The notes beneath the pieces are model-generated. The model saw only the letters and a program-made list of their open reading frames with translations, was not told where the DNA came from and made no database searches. From contig BOKS01000002.1 in NCBI GenBank assembly GCA_016861105.1, forward strand, positions 62,001-126,000: 64,000 nt of DNA, written 5' to 3'. This document shows, one piece after another, positions 47,360 through 57,146 of this stretch. Every line of letters begins with the position of its first letter. The stretch's first letter is position 1. Both the position numbers and the translations under genes were made by a program. The DNA is from Betaproteobacteria bacterium (GTDB taxonomy: Bacteria > Pseudomonadota > Gammaproteobacteria > Burkholderiales > Casimicrobiaceae).

Positions 47360-48697
47360 GTGAACGACATCGTCGGCAGCACCCGGCTCGACCCCCCCTC
47401 CGGCGGGGACATCGCATCGCAGGTGGTCGCCGTGGTCGGCCTGGGCTACGTCGGCCTGCCGCTCGCCGTGGCGTTCGGCAAGCGCTTCGCGACGATCGGC
47501 TACGACCTCTCGCAGGCCAAGGTCGACGCGTACCGGCGCCACGTCGATCCCACCGGCGAGGTGAGCACCGCGGACCTGGCCGCGGCGCGCCGGCTCGAGG
47601 TGACCGCCGACGCCGCGGCGCTCGCGCGAGCGGACTTCATCGTCGTCGCCGTGCCCACGCCCGTCGACGAGGCGCATCAGCCGGACTTCGGACCCCTGGT
47701 GGGCGCGAGCGAGAGCGTCGGCCGCCACATGAAGCGCGGCGCCACCGTCGTCTACGAGTCGACCGTCTACCCGGGCGCGACCGAGGAGATCTGCGTGCCC
47801 GTGCTCGAGCGCCACTCGGGCATGACGTGGAAGCGCGACTTCCACGTCGGCTATTCGCCCGAGCGCATCAATCCAGGCGACAAGGAGCACACGCTGGAGC
47901 GCATCACGAAGGTCGTGGCGGGCGACGACGAGGCGACACTCGAGCGCGTCGCCGCCTTCTACGGCGCCGTCGTGGCGGCGGGCGTCTACCGCGCCAGCGG
48001 CATCAAGGTCGCCGAGGCCGCGAAGGTCATCGAGAACACGCAGCGCGACCTCAACATCGCCCTGATGAACGAGCTCGCGCTGATCTTCCACAAGATCGGG
48101 ATCGACACGACGGAGGTGCTCGAGGCCGCCGGCACGAAGTGGAACTTCCTGCCGTTCCGGCCGGGGCTGGTCGGCGGGCACTGCATCGGCGTCGATCCGT
48201 ACTACCTCACGCACAAGGCCGACAAGCTGGGCTACCACCCGCAGGTGATCCTCGCCGGCCGGCGGATCAACGACGGCATGGGAAAGTACGTCGCCGAGCA
48301 GACGGTCAAGCACCTGATCCGGTCGGGCTTCGCGGTCAAGGGCGCCGACGTGGCGGTGCTCGGGCTCACGTTCAAGGAGAACTGCCCGGACCTCCGCAAC
48401 TCGCGCGTCATCGACATCGTCCACGAGCTCGTGTCCTACGGCGTCAACGTGCACGTCCACGACCCGCTCGCGGACGCGGCGGAGGCGCGGCACGAGTACG
48501 GCGTGGACCTCGTCGGCTGGGAGCGGCTGCCGCGCTGCTCGGCGCTGGTCGCCGCGGTCGCGCACCGCGAGTTCCGCGCGCGCCCGCTCGACGACTACCT
48601 GGCCAAGCTCGCGCCGGGCGGCGTCTACGTCGACGTCAAGTGCCAGGCCGATGCGGCGGCGCTGCGCGAGCGCGGCATCGTCGTGTGGAGGCTGTGA
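47360..48697 (+). CDS. tviB: UDP-N-acetylhexosamine 6-dehydrogenase (TviB/WbpO type)
   Basis: A 445-residue nucleotide-sugar dehydrogenase from GTG 47360. It has [20 protein letters not shown] (NAD site), [19 protein letters not shown], and the catalytic cysteine in [14 protein letters not shown] at residue 275; the PERINPGD and [11 protein letters not shown] motifs mark the TviB/WbpO group. It oxidises UDP-GlcNAc or UDP-GalNAc at C6 to the uronic acid. With TviC next to it, UDP-GalNAcA is the likely product. It starts 40 bases after prsT. Confidence 0.93.
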   Translation: MNDIVGSTRLDPPSGGDIASQVVAVVGLGYVGLPLAVAFGKRFATIGYDLSQAKVDAYRRHVDPTGEVSTADLAAARRLEVTADAAALARADFIVVAVPTPVDEAHQPDFGPLVGASESVGRHMKRGATVVYESTVYPGATEEICVPVLERHSGMTWKRDFHVGYSPERINPGDKEHTLERITKVVAGDDEATLERVAAFYGAVVAAGVYRASGIKVAEAAKVIENTQRDLNIALMNELALIFHKIGIDTTEVLEAAGTKWNFLPFRPGLVGGHCIGVDPYYLTHKADKLGYHPQVILAGRRINDGMGKYVAEQTVKHLIRSGFAVKGADVAVLGLTFKENCPDLRNSRVIDIVHELVSYGVNVHVHDPLADAAEARHEYGVDLVGWERLPRCSALVAAVAHREFRARPLDDYLAKLAPGGVYVDVKCQADAAALRERGIVVWRL

Positions 48698-49773
48698 TGG
48701 ACGGAGGGCAGGCGCCGCTGGCGCTCGCGGCGGCCCGCGCGGCGCTGGCTGCGCAGCCGCGCCGCTGGCTCGTCACCGGCGCGGCGGGGTTCATCGGCTC
48801 GCACCTGGTCGAGACGTTGCTGCGACTCGGGCAGGAGGTGGTCGGGCTCGACAACTTCGCGACCGGGCACCGGCGCAACCTCGACGAGGTCAGGCGCGCC
48901 GTCGGCGAGCCGGCGTGGCGGCGGCACACGTTCCACGAGACGGACATCGGCGACCGCGCGGCGTGCGCGGCCGCCTGCGAGGGCGTGGACATCGTGCTGC
49001 ACCAGGCGGCGCTCGGCTCGGTGCCGCGCTCCATTGCCGATCCGCTGGCCACGCACGCGGCGAACGCCACCGGCTTCCTCAACCTGCTGGTCGCCGCGCG
49101 CGACGCCGGGGTCGCGCGCTTCGTCTACGCCGCCTCGAGCTCCACCTACGGCGACCACCCGGGGCTGCCGAAGGTGGAGGACGCGATCGGGCGGCCGCTC
49201 TCCCCGTACGCCGTGACCAAGTACGTCAACGAGCTCTACGCCGAGGTGTTCGGACGCTGCTACGGGCTGCCGGCGATCGGGCTGCGCTACTTCAACGTGT
49301 TCGGCCCGCGGCAGGATCCCGAGGGGGCCTACGCCGCGGTGATCCCGCGGTGGGTGGCGCAGCTGCTCGCCGGGCGCGCGGTCACGATCAACGGCGACGG
49401 CGAGACCACGCGCGACTTCTGCTACGTCGACAACGTGGTGCAGGCCAACCTGCTCGCGGCGCTGGCCGACGCTGCCGACGCCGTCGGCCAGGTGTACAAC
49501 GTCGCGGTCGGCGGCCGTCTGTCGCTGAACGACCTGCACGCGCTGCTCGCGGACCTGTTGCGCGAGCGCCATCCCCGCATCGCGCTGCCGCCGCCGCACT
49601 ACCGTCCATTCCGCGAGGGCGACGTGCGCCACTCGCAGGCCGACATCGGCAAGATCGCGCGGCTGCTCGGCTACGAGCCGACGCACGACGTGCGCGCGGG
49701 GCTGCGCGCGGCGCTGCCCTGGTACGAGCGCAGCCTGGCCGCGCGCGTGCCGGAGCGCGCGGTCGGCGCCTGA
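48697..49773 (+). CDS. tviC: UDP-HexNAc(A) C4-epimerase (TviC/WbpP type)
   Basis: A 358-residue short-chain-dehydrogenase-fold epimerase. Motifs: [19 protein letters not shown] (NAD site), [28 protein letters not shown] and the catalytic YAVTK in [14 protein letters not shown]. The [11 protein letters not shown] signature and the N-terminal extension are typical of the TviC/WbpP group acting on N-acetylated sugars. The ATG overlaps the tviB stop (TGATG). With TviB it makes the N-acetylgalactosaminuronate donor known from Vi antigen. Confidence 0.93.
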   Translation: MDGGQAPLALAAARAALAAQPRRWLVTGAAGFIGSHLVETLLRLGQEVVGLDNFATGHRRNLDEVRRAVGEPAWRRHTFHETDIGDRAACAAACEGVDIVLHQAALGSVPRSIADPLATHAANATGFLNLLVAARDAGVARFVYAASSSTYGDHPGLPKVEDAIGRPLSPYAVTKYVNELYAEVFGRCYGLPAIGLRYFNVFGPRQDPEGAYAAVIPRWVAQLLAGRAVTINGDGETTRDFCYVDNVVQANLLAALADAADAVGQVYNVAVGGRLSLNDLHALLADLLRERHPRIALPPPHYRPFREGDVRHSQADIGKIARLLGYEPTHDVRAGLRAALPWYERSLAARVPERAVGA

Positions 49774-49821
49774 CGCCGCGCCGCCCCGGCGACGCGCGGC
49801 GCGGCGAGGCGCGTCCCACGC

Positions 49822-50574
49822 ATGGAGCCGCTCGCCGCACTGCGCGCGTTCGTCAAGGTGCTGGTCCTGCCGCCGGCCGGTCCGCTGCTGATCGCGCTCG
49901 CCGGCCTGCTGCTCCTGCGCCGCGCGCCGCGCGTGGGGCGCCTGCTCGCCTGGGCGGGCGTGGCGACGCTGACCGCGCTGTCGACGCCGATCGTCGCGTG
50001 GCTGCTCGCCCGGTCGTTCGACGCGCCGGCCTTCGACCCGGCCTCCGCGCACGGCGCACAGGCCGTGGTGATCCTCTCCGGCGGGCTGCGCCGCGACGCG
50101 CCGGAGTACGGTGGCGACACGCTGGGCCGGCTCACGGCCGAGCGCGTCCGCTACGGGGCGCGGGTCGCGCGCGCGACCGGGCTGCCGGTGCTCGTGACCG
50201 GTGGTGCCCCGCGCGACACGGCGACGACCGAGGCCGGCGTGATGCGCGATGCGCTGGAGCAGGAGTACGGCGTGCCGGTGCGCTGGGTCGAGGATCGCTC
50301 GCGCAACACGCGGGAGAACGCCGCCCGCGCGGCCCCGCTGCTGCGCGCGGACGGCGTCACGCGCGTCGTGCTCGTCGCGCACGCGTTCGACGTGCCGCGG
50401 GCGGCCGCCGAGTTCCGCCGTCACGCCATCGAGGTGGTGCCCGCGCCGACCGGGCTGACGGGGAGCGGTCCGCTCGTCGTCTCCGACTTCATCCCGACCG
50501 CACCCTCGCTGCTGATGTCGTACTACGCGCTCTACGAGCACGTGGCGAACGCGGCACTCGCACTGGGGCTCTGA
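49822..50574 (+). CDS. YdcF/ElyC/SanA-family DUF218 protein
   Basis: A 250-residue protein with two N-terminal hydrophobic helices (about residues 10-29 and 38-60) and a DUF218 domain: AVVILSGGLRRDAPEYGGDT, LPVLVTGGAPRDTATTEA and RSRNTRENAARA. Family members affect envelope polysaccharide or peptidoglycan intermediates in other bacteria. It is last in the plus-strand operon, 48 bases after tviC. Confidence 0.85.
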   Translation: MEPLAALRAFVKVLVLPPAGPLLIALAGLLLLRRAPRVGRLLAWAGVATLTALSTPIVAWLLARSFDAPAFDPASAHGAQAVVILSGGLRRDAPEYGGDTLGRLTAERVRYGARVARATGLPVLVTGGAPRDTATTEAGVMRDALEQEYGVPVRWVEDRSRNTRENAARAAPLLRADGVTRVVLVAHAFDVPRAAAEFRRHAIEVVPAPTGLTGSGPLVVSDFIPTAPSLLMSYYALYEHVANAALALGL

Positions 50575-50637
50575 CCGCAGCGCGCGGCCGTGCCGTCCGG
50601 TTCCCGGCGACGTCGCCGGGCCGGGGAGGCGACGACG

Positions 50638-50666
50638 AAAAAAAAGCCGCGCGACGAACGCGCGGC
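50638..50666 (-). terminator. Intrinsic terminator of the FixJ-type regulator transcript
   Basis: On the minus strand GCCGCGCG (50659-50666) pairs with CGCGCGGC (50646-50653) around a 5-base loop and is followed by eight U residues (A tract at 50638-50645). It lies 215 bases past the response-regulator stop and faces that gene. On the plus strand the tail after the stem is only GTTT, so it is a weak terminator for the ydcF transcript. Confidence 0.8.
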
Positions 50667-50881
50667 GTTTCCAAGGTCGCGCCCGAGCCTGATCGGGCCG
50701 CGCGAGCGGCGCGCCAGAACCTGAAGCCCGCTGTAAGCCAGGTCCGGAAAACGCCGTCCGCATCGCCGCCACCGAGGGACGGCGGAAGCGATGCGCGGAG
50801 CGTAGTGCCGCGCCGGCGCGCGCGAAATCCGGCGGACTACCTATCGCGCCGGCGGGACGCCCGCGGCCCCGGCGCGCGCGT
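50667..50881 (-). other. Structured 3' region between regulator stop and terminator
   Basis: Over 200 bases without a gene. Two mutually exclusive stems are visible: CGCCGTCC (50752-50759) with 50777-50784, and GCATCGC (50760-50766) with GCGATGC (50788-50794). A third possible stem joins ACCTG (50719-50723) and CAGGT (50738-50742). This could be a structured 3' UTR or a small RNA on either strand. It matches no RNA family I can name. Confidence 0.35.
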
Positions 50882-51544
50882 TCAGCGGTCCGCCCGCGCG
50901 CCCTCGGCGAGCGCCCGCTCGGGGACCGGCGCCAGCGGCCGCAGCCGCAGCAGGTCGGCGAGCCGTCGCGCCTTGAGCTTCGCCATGACGCGCGCGCGGT
51001 GGACCTCGACGGTGCGCGGGCTGATGCCGAGGTCGACGGCGATCTCGCGGTTGTGCATGCCGCGGACGATGCGCTCGTAGACCTCGCGCTCGCGCTGCGT
51101 GAGCGACGCGAGCAGCAGCGTCGCGCGCGCGTCCGCCGCGCGCTCGATCTGTGCGCGGTCCTGGCCCTCGATCGCGCCGCGCACGGCGGCGAGCAGCTCG
51201 TCGTTGTCGATCGGCTTCTCGAGGAAGTCGACGGCGCCTGCGCGCAGCGCCTGCCGCGCGCTCGCGACGTCGCCGTGCGCCGTGACCACGATCAGCGGCG
51301 TCGCCAGGCCGCGGCGCCCCATCTCGGCCTGCAGCGCGAGGCCGTCGAGGCCCGGCAGCCGCAGGTCGACGATCGCGCAGCAGCGCTGGCCCTCCAGCGG
51401 CTCGCGCAGGAAGGCCTCGGCGGAGGCGTACTCGCGCGTGTGGTAACCGGCGGCGGCCAGCAGCACGCGCAGCGAGTCGCGCACGCCCGGGTCGTCGTCG
51501 ACGATGGCAACGGTGGCAGCAAGGTCAGGGTTCATCGGATCCAT
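50882..51544 (-). CDS. FixJ/NarL-type two-component response regulator
   Basis: About 220 residues. The N-terminal receiver has VAIVDDDPGVRDSL and the phosphoacceptor in CAIVDLRLPGLDGL, then TAHGDVASARQALRAGAVDF and EKP. The C-terminal LuxR-type helix-turn-helix has LTQREREVYERIVRGMHNRE and ISPRTVEVHRARVMAKL. Two ATGs are possible (51544 and 51535), both inside the end of the kinase gene, so the pair is translationally coupled. It should be phosphorylated by the MASE1 kinase; target genes are unknown. Confidence 0.93.
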   Translation of the reverse strand: MDPMNPDLAATVAIVDDDPGVRDSLRVLLAAAGYHTREYASAEAFLREPLEGQRCCAIVDLRLPGLDGLALQAEMGRRGLATPLIVVTAHGDVASARQALRAGAVDFLEKPIDNDELLAAVRGAIEGQDRAQIERAADARATLLLASLTQREREVYERIVRGMHNREIAVDLGISPRTVEVHRARVMAKLKARRLADLLRLRPLAPVPERALAEGARADR

Positions 51545-53213
51545 GGATGGGCAGCGTGAAGCGGAAGGTGGTGGGATGGAGATGGGCGAGCTCGAGCCGC
51601 CCCCCGTGCGCCGTGACCAGCGTGCGCGCGATCGCGAGGCCGAGCCCCATGCCGGTGGGCTTGGTGGTCGCCAGAGGCTCGAACAGCGCCTCGCGCATGC
51701 CCGGCTCGATGCCCGGACCGCTGTCGATCACGTCGATCTCGACGTGCGGACCGCGCTCGCGGGCCGCGATGCGGATCCACCGCGGCGCCGGCGCGCCCGC
51801 GACGGCGTCGGCTGCGTTGCCGACGAGATTGTGCAGCACCGTCCCGACCTGCACGCGGTCGACGTCGACCTGCGCGATGCGCTCGGGGACGTCGACGCCG
51901 AACGCGATGCCCTCGGCGCGCAGCCGGTCGCGCATCGCGCCCTCGACGTCGCTCGCGAGCCTGCGCACCTCGACGGGCTCGCGGTGGATGACGCCGGTGC
52001 GGAAGAAGTCGCGGATGCGCTGCACCGTCTCGCGCGTGCGCGCGCTCTCGGCCACGATGCGCTGCAGCACGTTGTTCAGCTCGTCCGGCGACGCGGTGCC
52101 GCGGCGCAGCATCTCCACGCCCGCCCGCGCGTAGGTCCCGATCGCGGACAGCGGCTGCGACATCTCGTGCGCGAGCGTCGAGGCGGTCTCCGACGCCGCC
52201 GCGACGCGCATCGCGTCGGCGAGCGCCTGCTGCTGGGCGCGCAGCTCCGCGCTCCGCCGCTCGAGCTCGAGCTGCGTGCGCCGCCGCTCGCCCGCGACGG
52301 CACCGAGCAGCAGCGTGGTCGCGCCCAGCGCGAGCATCATGATCTGGTAGCCGGTGGCGTCCTCGATCGTGCGCTGGTCGATGCGCAGCGCGACGATGAT
52401 CGCGACCTGCGTCGCGGCGATCCCGACGGCCGCGCCCGCGAGCCCGCGACGCACCGCGATGACGATCAGCGGCAGGAACAGCAGGTAGAACAGCCGCTCG
52501 CCGCGGATGGGCCCCGAGCCGAACACGACGGCGAGCACGATGAGGAGCGAGACGGCGAAGACCGCGAGGTCGAACGCCAGCGTCGAGCGCGGCATCTCCG
52601 GGGCGCGGAAGCCGCGCGGCGACACCGCGAGCAGCGTGAGCGGCGTCGCGCCGACCATGCCCAGCGCGTCGCCGAGCCACTTGTGCAGCACGCTCGACCA
52701 CAGGGCGTCGAACGGGGCGCCCGTCACCGCGAGCGACGTGCTGACGTAGGCGAACGAGGACAGCAGCGCGCCCGCTGCGGCGATCGCGAAGAAGTCGCGC
52801 GTCGACCGCACGGTGCCGAGCACCCGCGGGAACCCGCGGCGCCGCAGCGCGAAGGCGATGGCGATCATCGCGATCGTCAGCGCGAGCGCACAGACGACCT
52901 GCACGGCCGCCGGGTGGCCGGGGCTGCGCAGCAGGATCTCGGAAGCCAGCGCGCCGGCGAACACGGCCGGCGCGAAGCGCAGCCCGGCGGCGCACAGCAG
53001 GGCGACGGCGAGCCCCACCTGCGGGTTCCACGGCTTGACCGGGACGGGGTCGACCCAGAACAGGAAGCTCGCGCCGTCGAGCAGCAGGTACCCGGCGAAG
53101 AGGGCGAGCGACCGCGAGAGGTAGCGGGCTGCCTCGTGCGCGTGGGTGCGGTCGATGCGGCGCTCCGGTGCGGCTTCGAGCGCGCGCCGCACGTCGTCGG
53201 GCGTCGTCGCCAT
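51525..53213 (-). CDS. MASE1-domain sensor histidine kinase
   Basis: A 562-residue protein. Residues about 30-330 are a MASE1-like integral membrane sensor with about eight to ten helices (LDGASFLFWVDPVPVKPWNP is a typical MASE1 stretch). The phosphoacceptor His lies in TLAHEMSQPLSAIGTYARAG, followed by HNLVGNAADAV (N box) and GPGIEPGM with GMGLGLAIARTLV (G boxes). The ATG at 53213 is preferred; the longer upstream frame is Arg/Pro-rich and non-conserved. It is encoded before the FixJ-type regulator with an overlap. Confidence 0.92.
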   Translation of the reverse strand: MATTPDDVRRALEAAPERRIDRTHAHEAARYLSRSLALFAGYLLLDGASFLFWVDPVPVKPWNPQVGLAVALLCAAGLRFAPAVFAGALASEILLRSPGHPAAVQVVCALALTIAMIAIAFALRRRGFPRVLGTVRSTRDFFAIAAAGALLSSFAYVSTSLAVTGAPFDALWSSVLHKWLGDALGMVGATPLTLLAVSPRGFRAPEMPRSTLAFDLAVFAVSLLIVLAVVFGSGPIRGERLFYLLFLPLIVIAVRRGLAGAAVGIAATQVAIIVALRIDQRTIEDATGYQIMMLALGATTLLLGAVAGERRRTQLELERRSAELRAQQQALADAMRVAAASETASTLAHEMSQPLSAIGTYARAGVEMLRRGTASPDELNNVLQRIVAESARTRETVQRIRDFFRTGVIHREPVEVRRLASDVEGAMRDRLRAEGIAFGVDVPERIAQVDVDRVQVGTVLHNLVGNAADAVAGAPAPRWIRIAARERGPHVEIDVIDSGPGIEPGMREALFEPLATTKPTGMGLGLAIARTLVTAHGGRLELAHLHPTTFRFTLPIHGSDEP

Positions 53214-53238
53214 CGTGGGAATGATACTGCCACGCGTA

Positions 53239-53265
53239 CGTGAGTTCCGCAGCCGGACGTTCACG
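53239..53265. promoter_or_regulatory. Imperfect palindrome upstream of the MASE1 kinase gene
   Basis: CGTGA (53239-53243) and TCACG (53261-53265) are inverted, with CCG/CGG inside (53247-53249 and 53254-53256). It is 26 bases before the kinase start and could be an operator. No clear promoter boxes could be assigned around it. Confidence 0.25.
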
Positions 53266-53484
53266 CAGCGCTTTGCAATTCCTACAACGCGTTTCGCCGC
53301 CGGGCGGCGCGCGGACGGGGGGGACGTGCTGCGGGGCCGGCTCGCGGAGGCCGCTCGACCCGACGGGGCGGCGCGAGCGTGCCGGCAAGTGGTTCTGGGG
53401 TCAGCGAGGGCATGCGCGCCGACCGGCCGCGGCGGGCGGTGCGATCGCGGGGCCGCCACCTTGTCCCTGCGCAGGCAGGGAGGG

Positions 53485-53561
53485 TGGTCGGGGTGAGAGG
53501 ATTTGAACCTCCGGCCTCTACGTCCCGAACGTAGCGCTCTACCAGGCTAAGCTACACCCCG
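53485..53561 (-). tRNA. tRNA-Pro (anticodon CGG)
   Basis: The minus strand folds as a standard tRNA of 77 bases. The acceptor CGGGGTG (53555-53561) pairs with CACCCCG; the anticodon stem CTACG/CGTAG encloses the loop TTCGGGA with anticodon CGG; the T arm contains GGTTCAAATCC. The 3' CCA is encoded (53485-53487). It reads the proline codon CCG, which should be common in this GC-rich genome. Confidence 0.97.
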
Positions 53562-53618
53562 AGGGACCTTGTTCCGCCGCCGCGGTGCGCATGGGCGCGC
53601 ATCGGGTGGCAATGCGGC

Positions 53619-54704
53619 TCAATACGCGCGATCTGCGGCGAAAGAGGCCAAGTCTAGCAGATTCCGGGCATACGGCGAAGGCGCGAGGCCGTCCAGGCAC
53701 GCCCGGGCGAGGCGCCCCTGCTCGGCGGCGCGATCGCGCGCGTACGCGAGGGCGCCGGTCCGCTGCAGCACGTCGACCACCGGCCGGAAGTCGGTGAGAC
53801 GCCCGCCACCCTCGACGGCGTGGCGGATCGTCGCCGCGTCCTCCGCGCTCCCGCGCTGGATCGCGCGGATCAGCGGCAGCGTCATCTTGCCCTCGGCGAG
53901 GTCGTCGCCGAGGTTCTTGCCGATCGCCGTGGCGTCGCCCGAGTAGTCGAGCACGTCGTCCATGATCTGGAACGCCGTGCCGAGGTGCATGCCGTAACGC
54001 GCGAACGCGTCCTCGCGCTCCGGCGTCGCGTCGCCGAGGACGGCCCCGAGCCGCGCCGCCGCTTCGAACAGCTTGGCGGTCTTGCGCTGGATCACCTCGA
54101 GGTAGGCCGACTCGTCGACGTTGGCGCGTCCGGAGCTCATGAGCTGCAGGACCTCGCCCTCGGCGATCACGTTCGTCGCGTCGGACACGATGCGCAGCAC
54201 CGGCGCGCGGCCCACGCCGACCAGCAGCTGGAACGCGCGCGAGTGCAGGAAGTCGCCGACGAGGACCGCCGTGGCATTGCCGAACGTCGCGTTCGCCGTG
54301 GCGCGCCCGCGTCGCAACGACGACTCGTCGACGACGTCGTCGTGCAGCAGCGTCGCCGTGTGGATCATCTCCAGCACGGCGGCGAGCAGGTAGTGCTCGC
54401 GGCCGCTGTACCCGGTGGCGCCCGCCGTGAGCAGGAGCAATGCGGGCCGCAGACGCTTGCCGCCGCCGCCGATGATGTAGTCCGCGACCTGCCGGATCAG
54501 CGCGACGTCCGAGGCGAGCGACTCGCGCAACGCCTGGTCGACCTCGGCCATGCCGGGACCGATCACGGGCTTCAGGAAGTCGAGCGTCACGGGCGAGGCA
54601 TCGGGCGGAGGCGGCGCCGGCGTGCCCCGCGCCAGCGCGAGGCGCCCGCGCGGGCCGCCGGCAGCCGGGCATTCTATCGGATGGGTCGCGCGAGTCTCGT
54701 CCAT
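53619..54704 (-). CDS. ispB: Polyprenyl (octaprenyl) diphosphate synthase
   Basis: A trans-isoprenyl diphosphate synthase that makes the ubiquinone side chain from IPP and an allylic primer. Motifs: GGGGKRLRP, the first Asp-rich motif in [16 protein letters not shown] and the second in [12 protein letters not shown]. From ATG 54704 the protein has 361 residues, with a 38-residue Pro/Ala-rich front; from GTG 54590 it has 323, the usual IspB length. A GAGGA ribosome site at 54712-54716 favours the longer start. It is divergent from rplU-rpmA, the usual neighbours. Confidence 0.93.
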   Translation of the reverse strand: MDETRATHPIECPAAGGPRGRLALARGTPAPPPPDASPVTLDFLKPVIGPGMAEVDQALRESLASDVALIRQVADYIIGGGGKRLRPALLLLTAGATGYSGREHYLLAAVLEMIHTATLLHDDVVDESSLRRGRATANATFGNATAVLVGDFLHSRAFQLLVGVGRAPVLRIVSDATNVIAEGEVLQLMSSGRANVDESAYLEVIQRKTAKLFEAAARLGAVLGDATPEREDAFARYGMHLGTAFQIMDDVLDYSGDATAIGKNLGDDLAEGKMTLPLIRAIQRGSAEDAATIRHAVEGGGRLTDFRPVVDVLQRTGALAYARDRAAEQGRLARACLDGLAPSPYARNLLDLASFAADRAY

Positions 54705-54711
54705 GCGGGGA

Positions 54712-54716
54712 TCCTC
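54712..54716 (-). promoter_or_regulatory. Ribosome binding site supporting the long ispB start
   Basis: GAGGA on the minus strand, seven bases before the ATG at 54704. No comparable site precedes the alternative GTG at 54590. Confidence 0.5.
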
Positions 54717-54740
54717 GCATCCTCGCGGGGCCCCGTCTTT

Positions 54741-54770
54741 TGACAGGCCGCAACGAAATGCGTTATTATT
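54741..54770 (+). promoter_or_regulatory. Sigma-70 promoter of rplU-rpmA
   Basis: A perfect -35 TTGACA at 54741-54746 and TATTAT at 54765-54770 with an 18-base spacer, in a rare AT-rich patch. The predicted leader before rplU is about 105 bases long, enough for an RNA-level control element, which I could not identify. Confidence 0.8.
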
Positions 54771-54880
54771 CAAAACTTTTCCGGCCCGCAACGCGCTTTG
54801 GGCCGACGCCTTGGGTGCCACAGCGGCCCCCGGGGAGCCGCCGGCGGCGCTCGCGCGGGGTTCGTGACAAGGAGTCTCTC

Positions 54881-55192
54881 ATGTATGCGGTCGTCAAGAC
54901 CGGGGGCAAGCAGTACAAGGTCGCGCCCGGCGAAAAACTCAAGGTCGAGCAGCTGCCCGCGGACGTGGGTGCGGAAGTCGTGCTCGACCAGGTGCTGCTG
55001 GTCGGCGAGGGCGAGAACGTCCGCCTGGGACAGCCCGTGGTGTCCGGGGCGGCGGTCAAGGCGACCGTCGTCGCGCACGGCCGCCACGACAAGGTGAAGA
55101 TCTTCAAGATGCGCCGGCGCAAGCACTACCAGAAGCACCAGGGGCATCGGCAGAACTACACCGAGCTTCGCATCGAGAGCATCGTCGCCTGA
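54881..55192 (+). CDS. rplU: 50S ribosomal protein L21
   Basis: A 103-residue protein, the normal L21 length, starting [14 protein letters not shown] with the conserved [16 protein letters not shown] stretch near the end that contacts 23S rRNA. A strong AAGGAG site lies at 54869-54874, six bases before the ATG. It is co-transcribed with rpmA, 19 bases downstream. Confidence 0.98.
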   Translation: MYAVVKTGGKQYKVAPGEKLKVEQLPADVGAEVVLDQVLLVGEGENVRLGQPVVSGAAVKATVVAHGRHDKVKIFKMRRRKHYQKHQGHRQNYTELRIESIVA

Positions 55193-55211
55193 CGCAGGGG
55201 GAACGGACACC

Positions 55212-55481
55212 ATGGCACACAAGAAGGCAGGCGGCAGCTCGCGCAACGGCCGCGATTCGCAGGCGAAGCGGCTCGGCGTCAAGGTCTACGGTGGCGAGGC
55301 GATCCGCGCCGGCGGCATCATCGTCCGCCAGCGCGGCACCAAGGTGCACGCCGGCGTCAACGTCGGCATCGGCAAGGACCACACGCTGTTCGCGCTGGTC
55401 GACGGCCACGTGAAGTTCGCGACGCGCGGGCCGAAGGGCGACAAGTTCGCCGACGTCGTCGAGGCTTCCGCGCAGGCGTAG
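55212..55481 (+). CDS. rpmA: 50S ribosomal protein L27
   Basis: An 89-residue L27, starting [20 protein letters not shown] and carrying [15 protein letters not shown]. The N-terminal tail reaches the peptidyl-transferase centre of the ribosome. It is the second gene of the rplU-rpmA operon and is followed by a strong hairpin; the GTPase gene obgE, often next, is absent here. Confidence 0.98.
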   Translation: MAHKKAGGSSRNGRDSQAKRLGVKVYGGEAIRAGGIIVRQRGTKVHAGVNVGIGKDHTLFALVDGHVKFATRGPKGDKFADVVEASAQA

Positions 55482-55517
55482 CGCGCCGCGACCGGCACCG
55501 GAGGCCGCGCAGTTCCC

Positions 55518-55548
55518 GAACGCCCCGCGGCGATCCCGCGGGGCGTTC
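55518..55548 (+). terminator. Terminator after rpmA
   Basis: A perfect 13-bp stem, 55518-55530 with 55536-55548, around a 5-base loop. The following U tract is weak (TGCTTGG). Position 36 bases after the rpmA stop supports a termination role. Confidence 0.7.
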
Positions 55549-55699
55549 TGCTTGGGGACGGCGTCAGCGCCCGGCCTTCGCGAGACGCCCGCCGTCCGGG
55601 GGGGGGGCGGCGACGGCGGCGTCGGACCGCATCCGGCGGAGCAGCGGGTGCACGAAGGTTGCAGCCGCCCGGTTGTCTCCGGGCCCCGCCAGCCTCCCG

Positions 55700-57067
55700 T
55701 CAGGCCGCCTGCACGGAAGGCAGGCCGGCCAGCGCCATCGCGAGCTCGGCCTCGTCGTAGTCGAGGTCCTTCAGCCGGCCGGCGAAGTGGTCGATGTAGG
55801 CCTGCATGTCGAAGTGGCCGTGCCCGCACAGGTTGAACAGGATCGCCTCCGAGCGGCCTTCCTCGCGGCAGCGGAGCGCCTCGTCGATGGCGCCCTTCAC
55901 GGCGTGGTTGGCCTCGGGCGCGGGCACGATGCCCTCGGCCCGCGCGAAGGTCACGCCCGCGTCGAAGACCTGCGACTGGTGATGGGCGCGCGCCTCGATC
56001 AGGCCGAGTTCCTTGAGGTGCGACACGAGCGGCGCCATGCCGTGATAGCGCAGGCCGCCGGCGTGGAAGCCGGGCGGCGTGAACGTGGAGCCCAGCGTGT
56101 GCATCTTGGTCAGCGGCGTCAGGTGCGCCGTGTCGCCGTAGTCGTACGCGTAGCGGCCGCGCGTGAGGCTCGGGCACGCGGCGGGCTCGATCGCGACGAC
56201 GCGGACCTTGCGGCCGCCGCGCAGCTGCCGGCCGACGTAGGGGAACGCGATGCCCGCGAAGTTCGAGCCGCCGCCCGTGCAGCCGACGATGACGTCCGGC
56301 TCGTCGCCGGCGAGCGCCATCTGCTCCATCGCCTCAAGCCCGATCACCGTCTGGTGCAGCAGCACGTGGTTGAGGACCGAGCCCAGCGCGTACTTCGTGT
56401 CGTCGCGGCCCGCCGCGACCTCGACCGCCTCGGAGATCGCGATGCCGAGGCTGCCCGGATGGTCGGCGCGCTGCGCGAGGATCGCGCGCCCCGACTGCGT
56501 CTGCGCCGACGGCGAGGCCACGCAGCGCGCGCCGTAGGTCTCCATCAGCGCGCGCCGGTACGGCTTCTGGTCGTAGGACACGCGCACCATGAAGACCTGC
56601 ACGTCGAGCCCGAACAGCGCGCCGGCGAACGCGAGCGAGCTGCCCCACTGGCCGGCCCCGGTCTCGGTGCACAGCCGCTTCACGCCGGCCTCCTTGTTGT
56701 AGAACGCCTGCGCGACCGCCGTGTTCGGCTTGTGGCTTCCGGCCGGCGACACGCCCTCGTACTTGTAGTAGATGCGCGCCGGCGTCTGCAGCACCTGTTC
56801 CAGCCGCCGGGCACGGTACAGCGGCGTGACGCGCCACTGGCGATAGACGTCGCGCACCGGGCCCGGGATCTCGATCTCGCGCTCGGCGGACACCTCCTGC
56901 GCGATCAGCGCCATCGGGAACAGCGGCGCGAGGTCGTCGGGTCCGATCGGCTTCCCCGTGCCCGGATGCAGCACCGGCGGCAGCGGCGCCGGCAGGTCGG
57001 CGAGCAGGTTGTACCAGGCCCTGGGGATGCGGGATTCGTCCAGCAGGTACTTCACCGTGTCGGTCAT
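55700..57067 (-). CDS. PLP-dependent TrpB-like enzyme (TrpB2 group)
   Basis: A 455-residue tryptophan-synthase-beta-like enzyme, longer than standard TrpB (about 400) and of the TrpB2 type. The PLP lysine is about residue 113 in [11 protein letters not shown], and the phosphate cup is [12 protein letters not shown]. The start has a GAGGAG site eight bases upstream. TrpB2 proteins can make tryptophan from indole and serine, though their role without a neighbouring trpA is uncertain; none is adjacent here. It is transcribed alone. Confidence 0.92.
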   Translation of the reverse strand: MTDTVKYLLDESRIPRAWYNLLADLPAPLPPVLHPGTGKPIGPDDLAPLFPMALIAQEVSAEREIEIPGPVRDVYRQWRVTPLYRARRLEQVLQTPARIYYKYEGVSPAGSHKPNTAVAQAFYNKEAGVKRLCTETGAGQWGSSLAFAGALFGLDVQVFMVRVSYDQKPYRRALMETYGARCVASPSAQTQSGRAILAQRADHPGSLGIAISEAVEVAAGRDDTKYALGSVLNHVLLHQTVIGLEAMEQMALAGDEPDVIVGCTGGGSNFAGIAFPYVGRQLRGGRKVRVVAIEPAACPSLTRGRYAYDYGDTAHLTPLTKMHTLGSTFTPPGFHAGGLRYHGMAPLVSHLKELGLIEARAHHQSQVFDAGVTFARAEGIVPAPEANHAVKGAIDEALRCREEGRSEAILFNLCGHGHFDMQAYIDHFAGRLKDLDYDEAELAMALAGLPSVQAA

Positions 57068-57146
57068 CGGAAGGCTCCTCGGTCGTGCGGGTCGGCAGCG
57101 TGCGTGCGCGGGAGTGTAGCCCGTGCGCCGGCGCGCTTTCGCCAGG

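Noticed and set aside
50667..50881. 6S RNA, SRP RNA or RNase P RNA
   Set aside because: The conserved SRP loop and the 6S central bubble are not seen; only generic stems can be supported.
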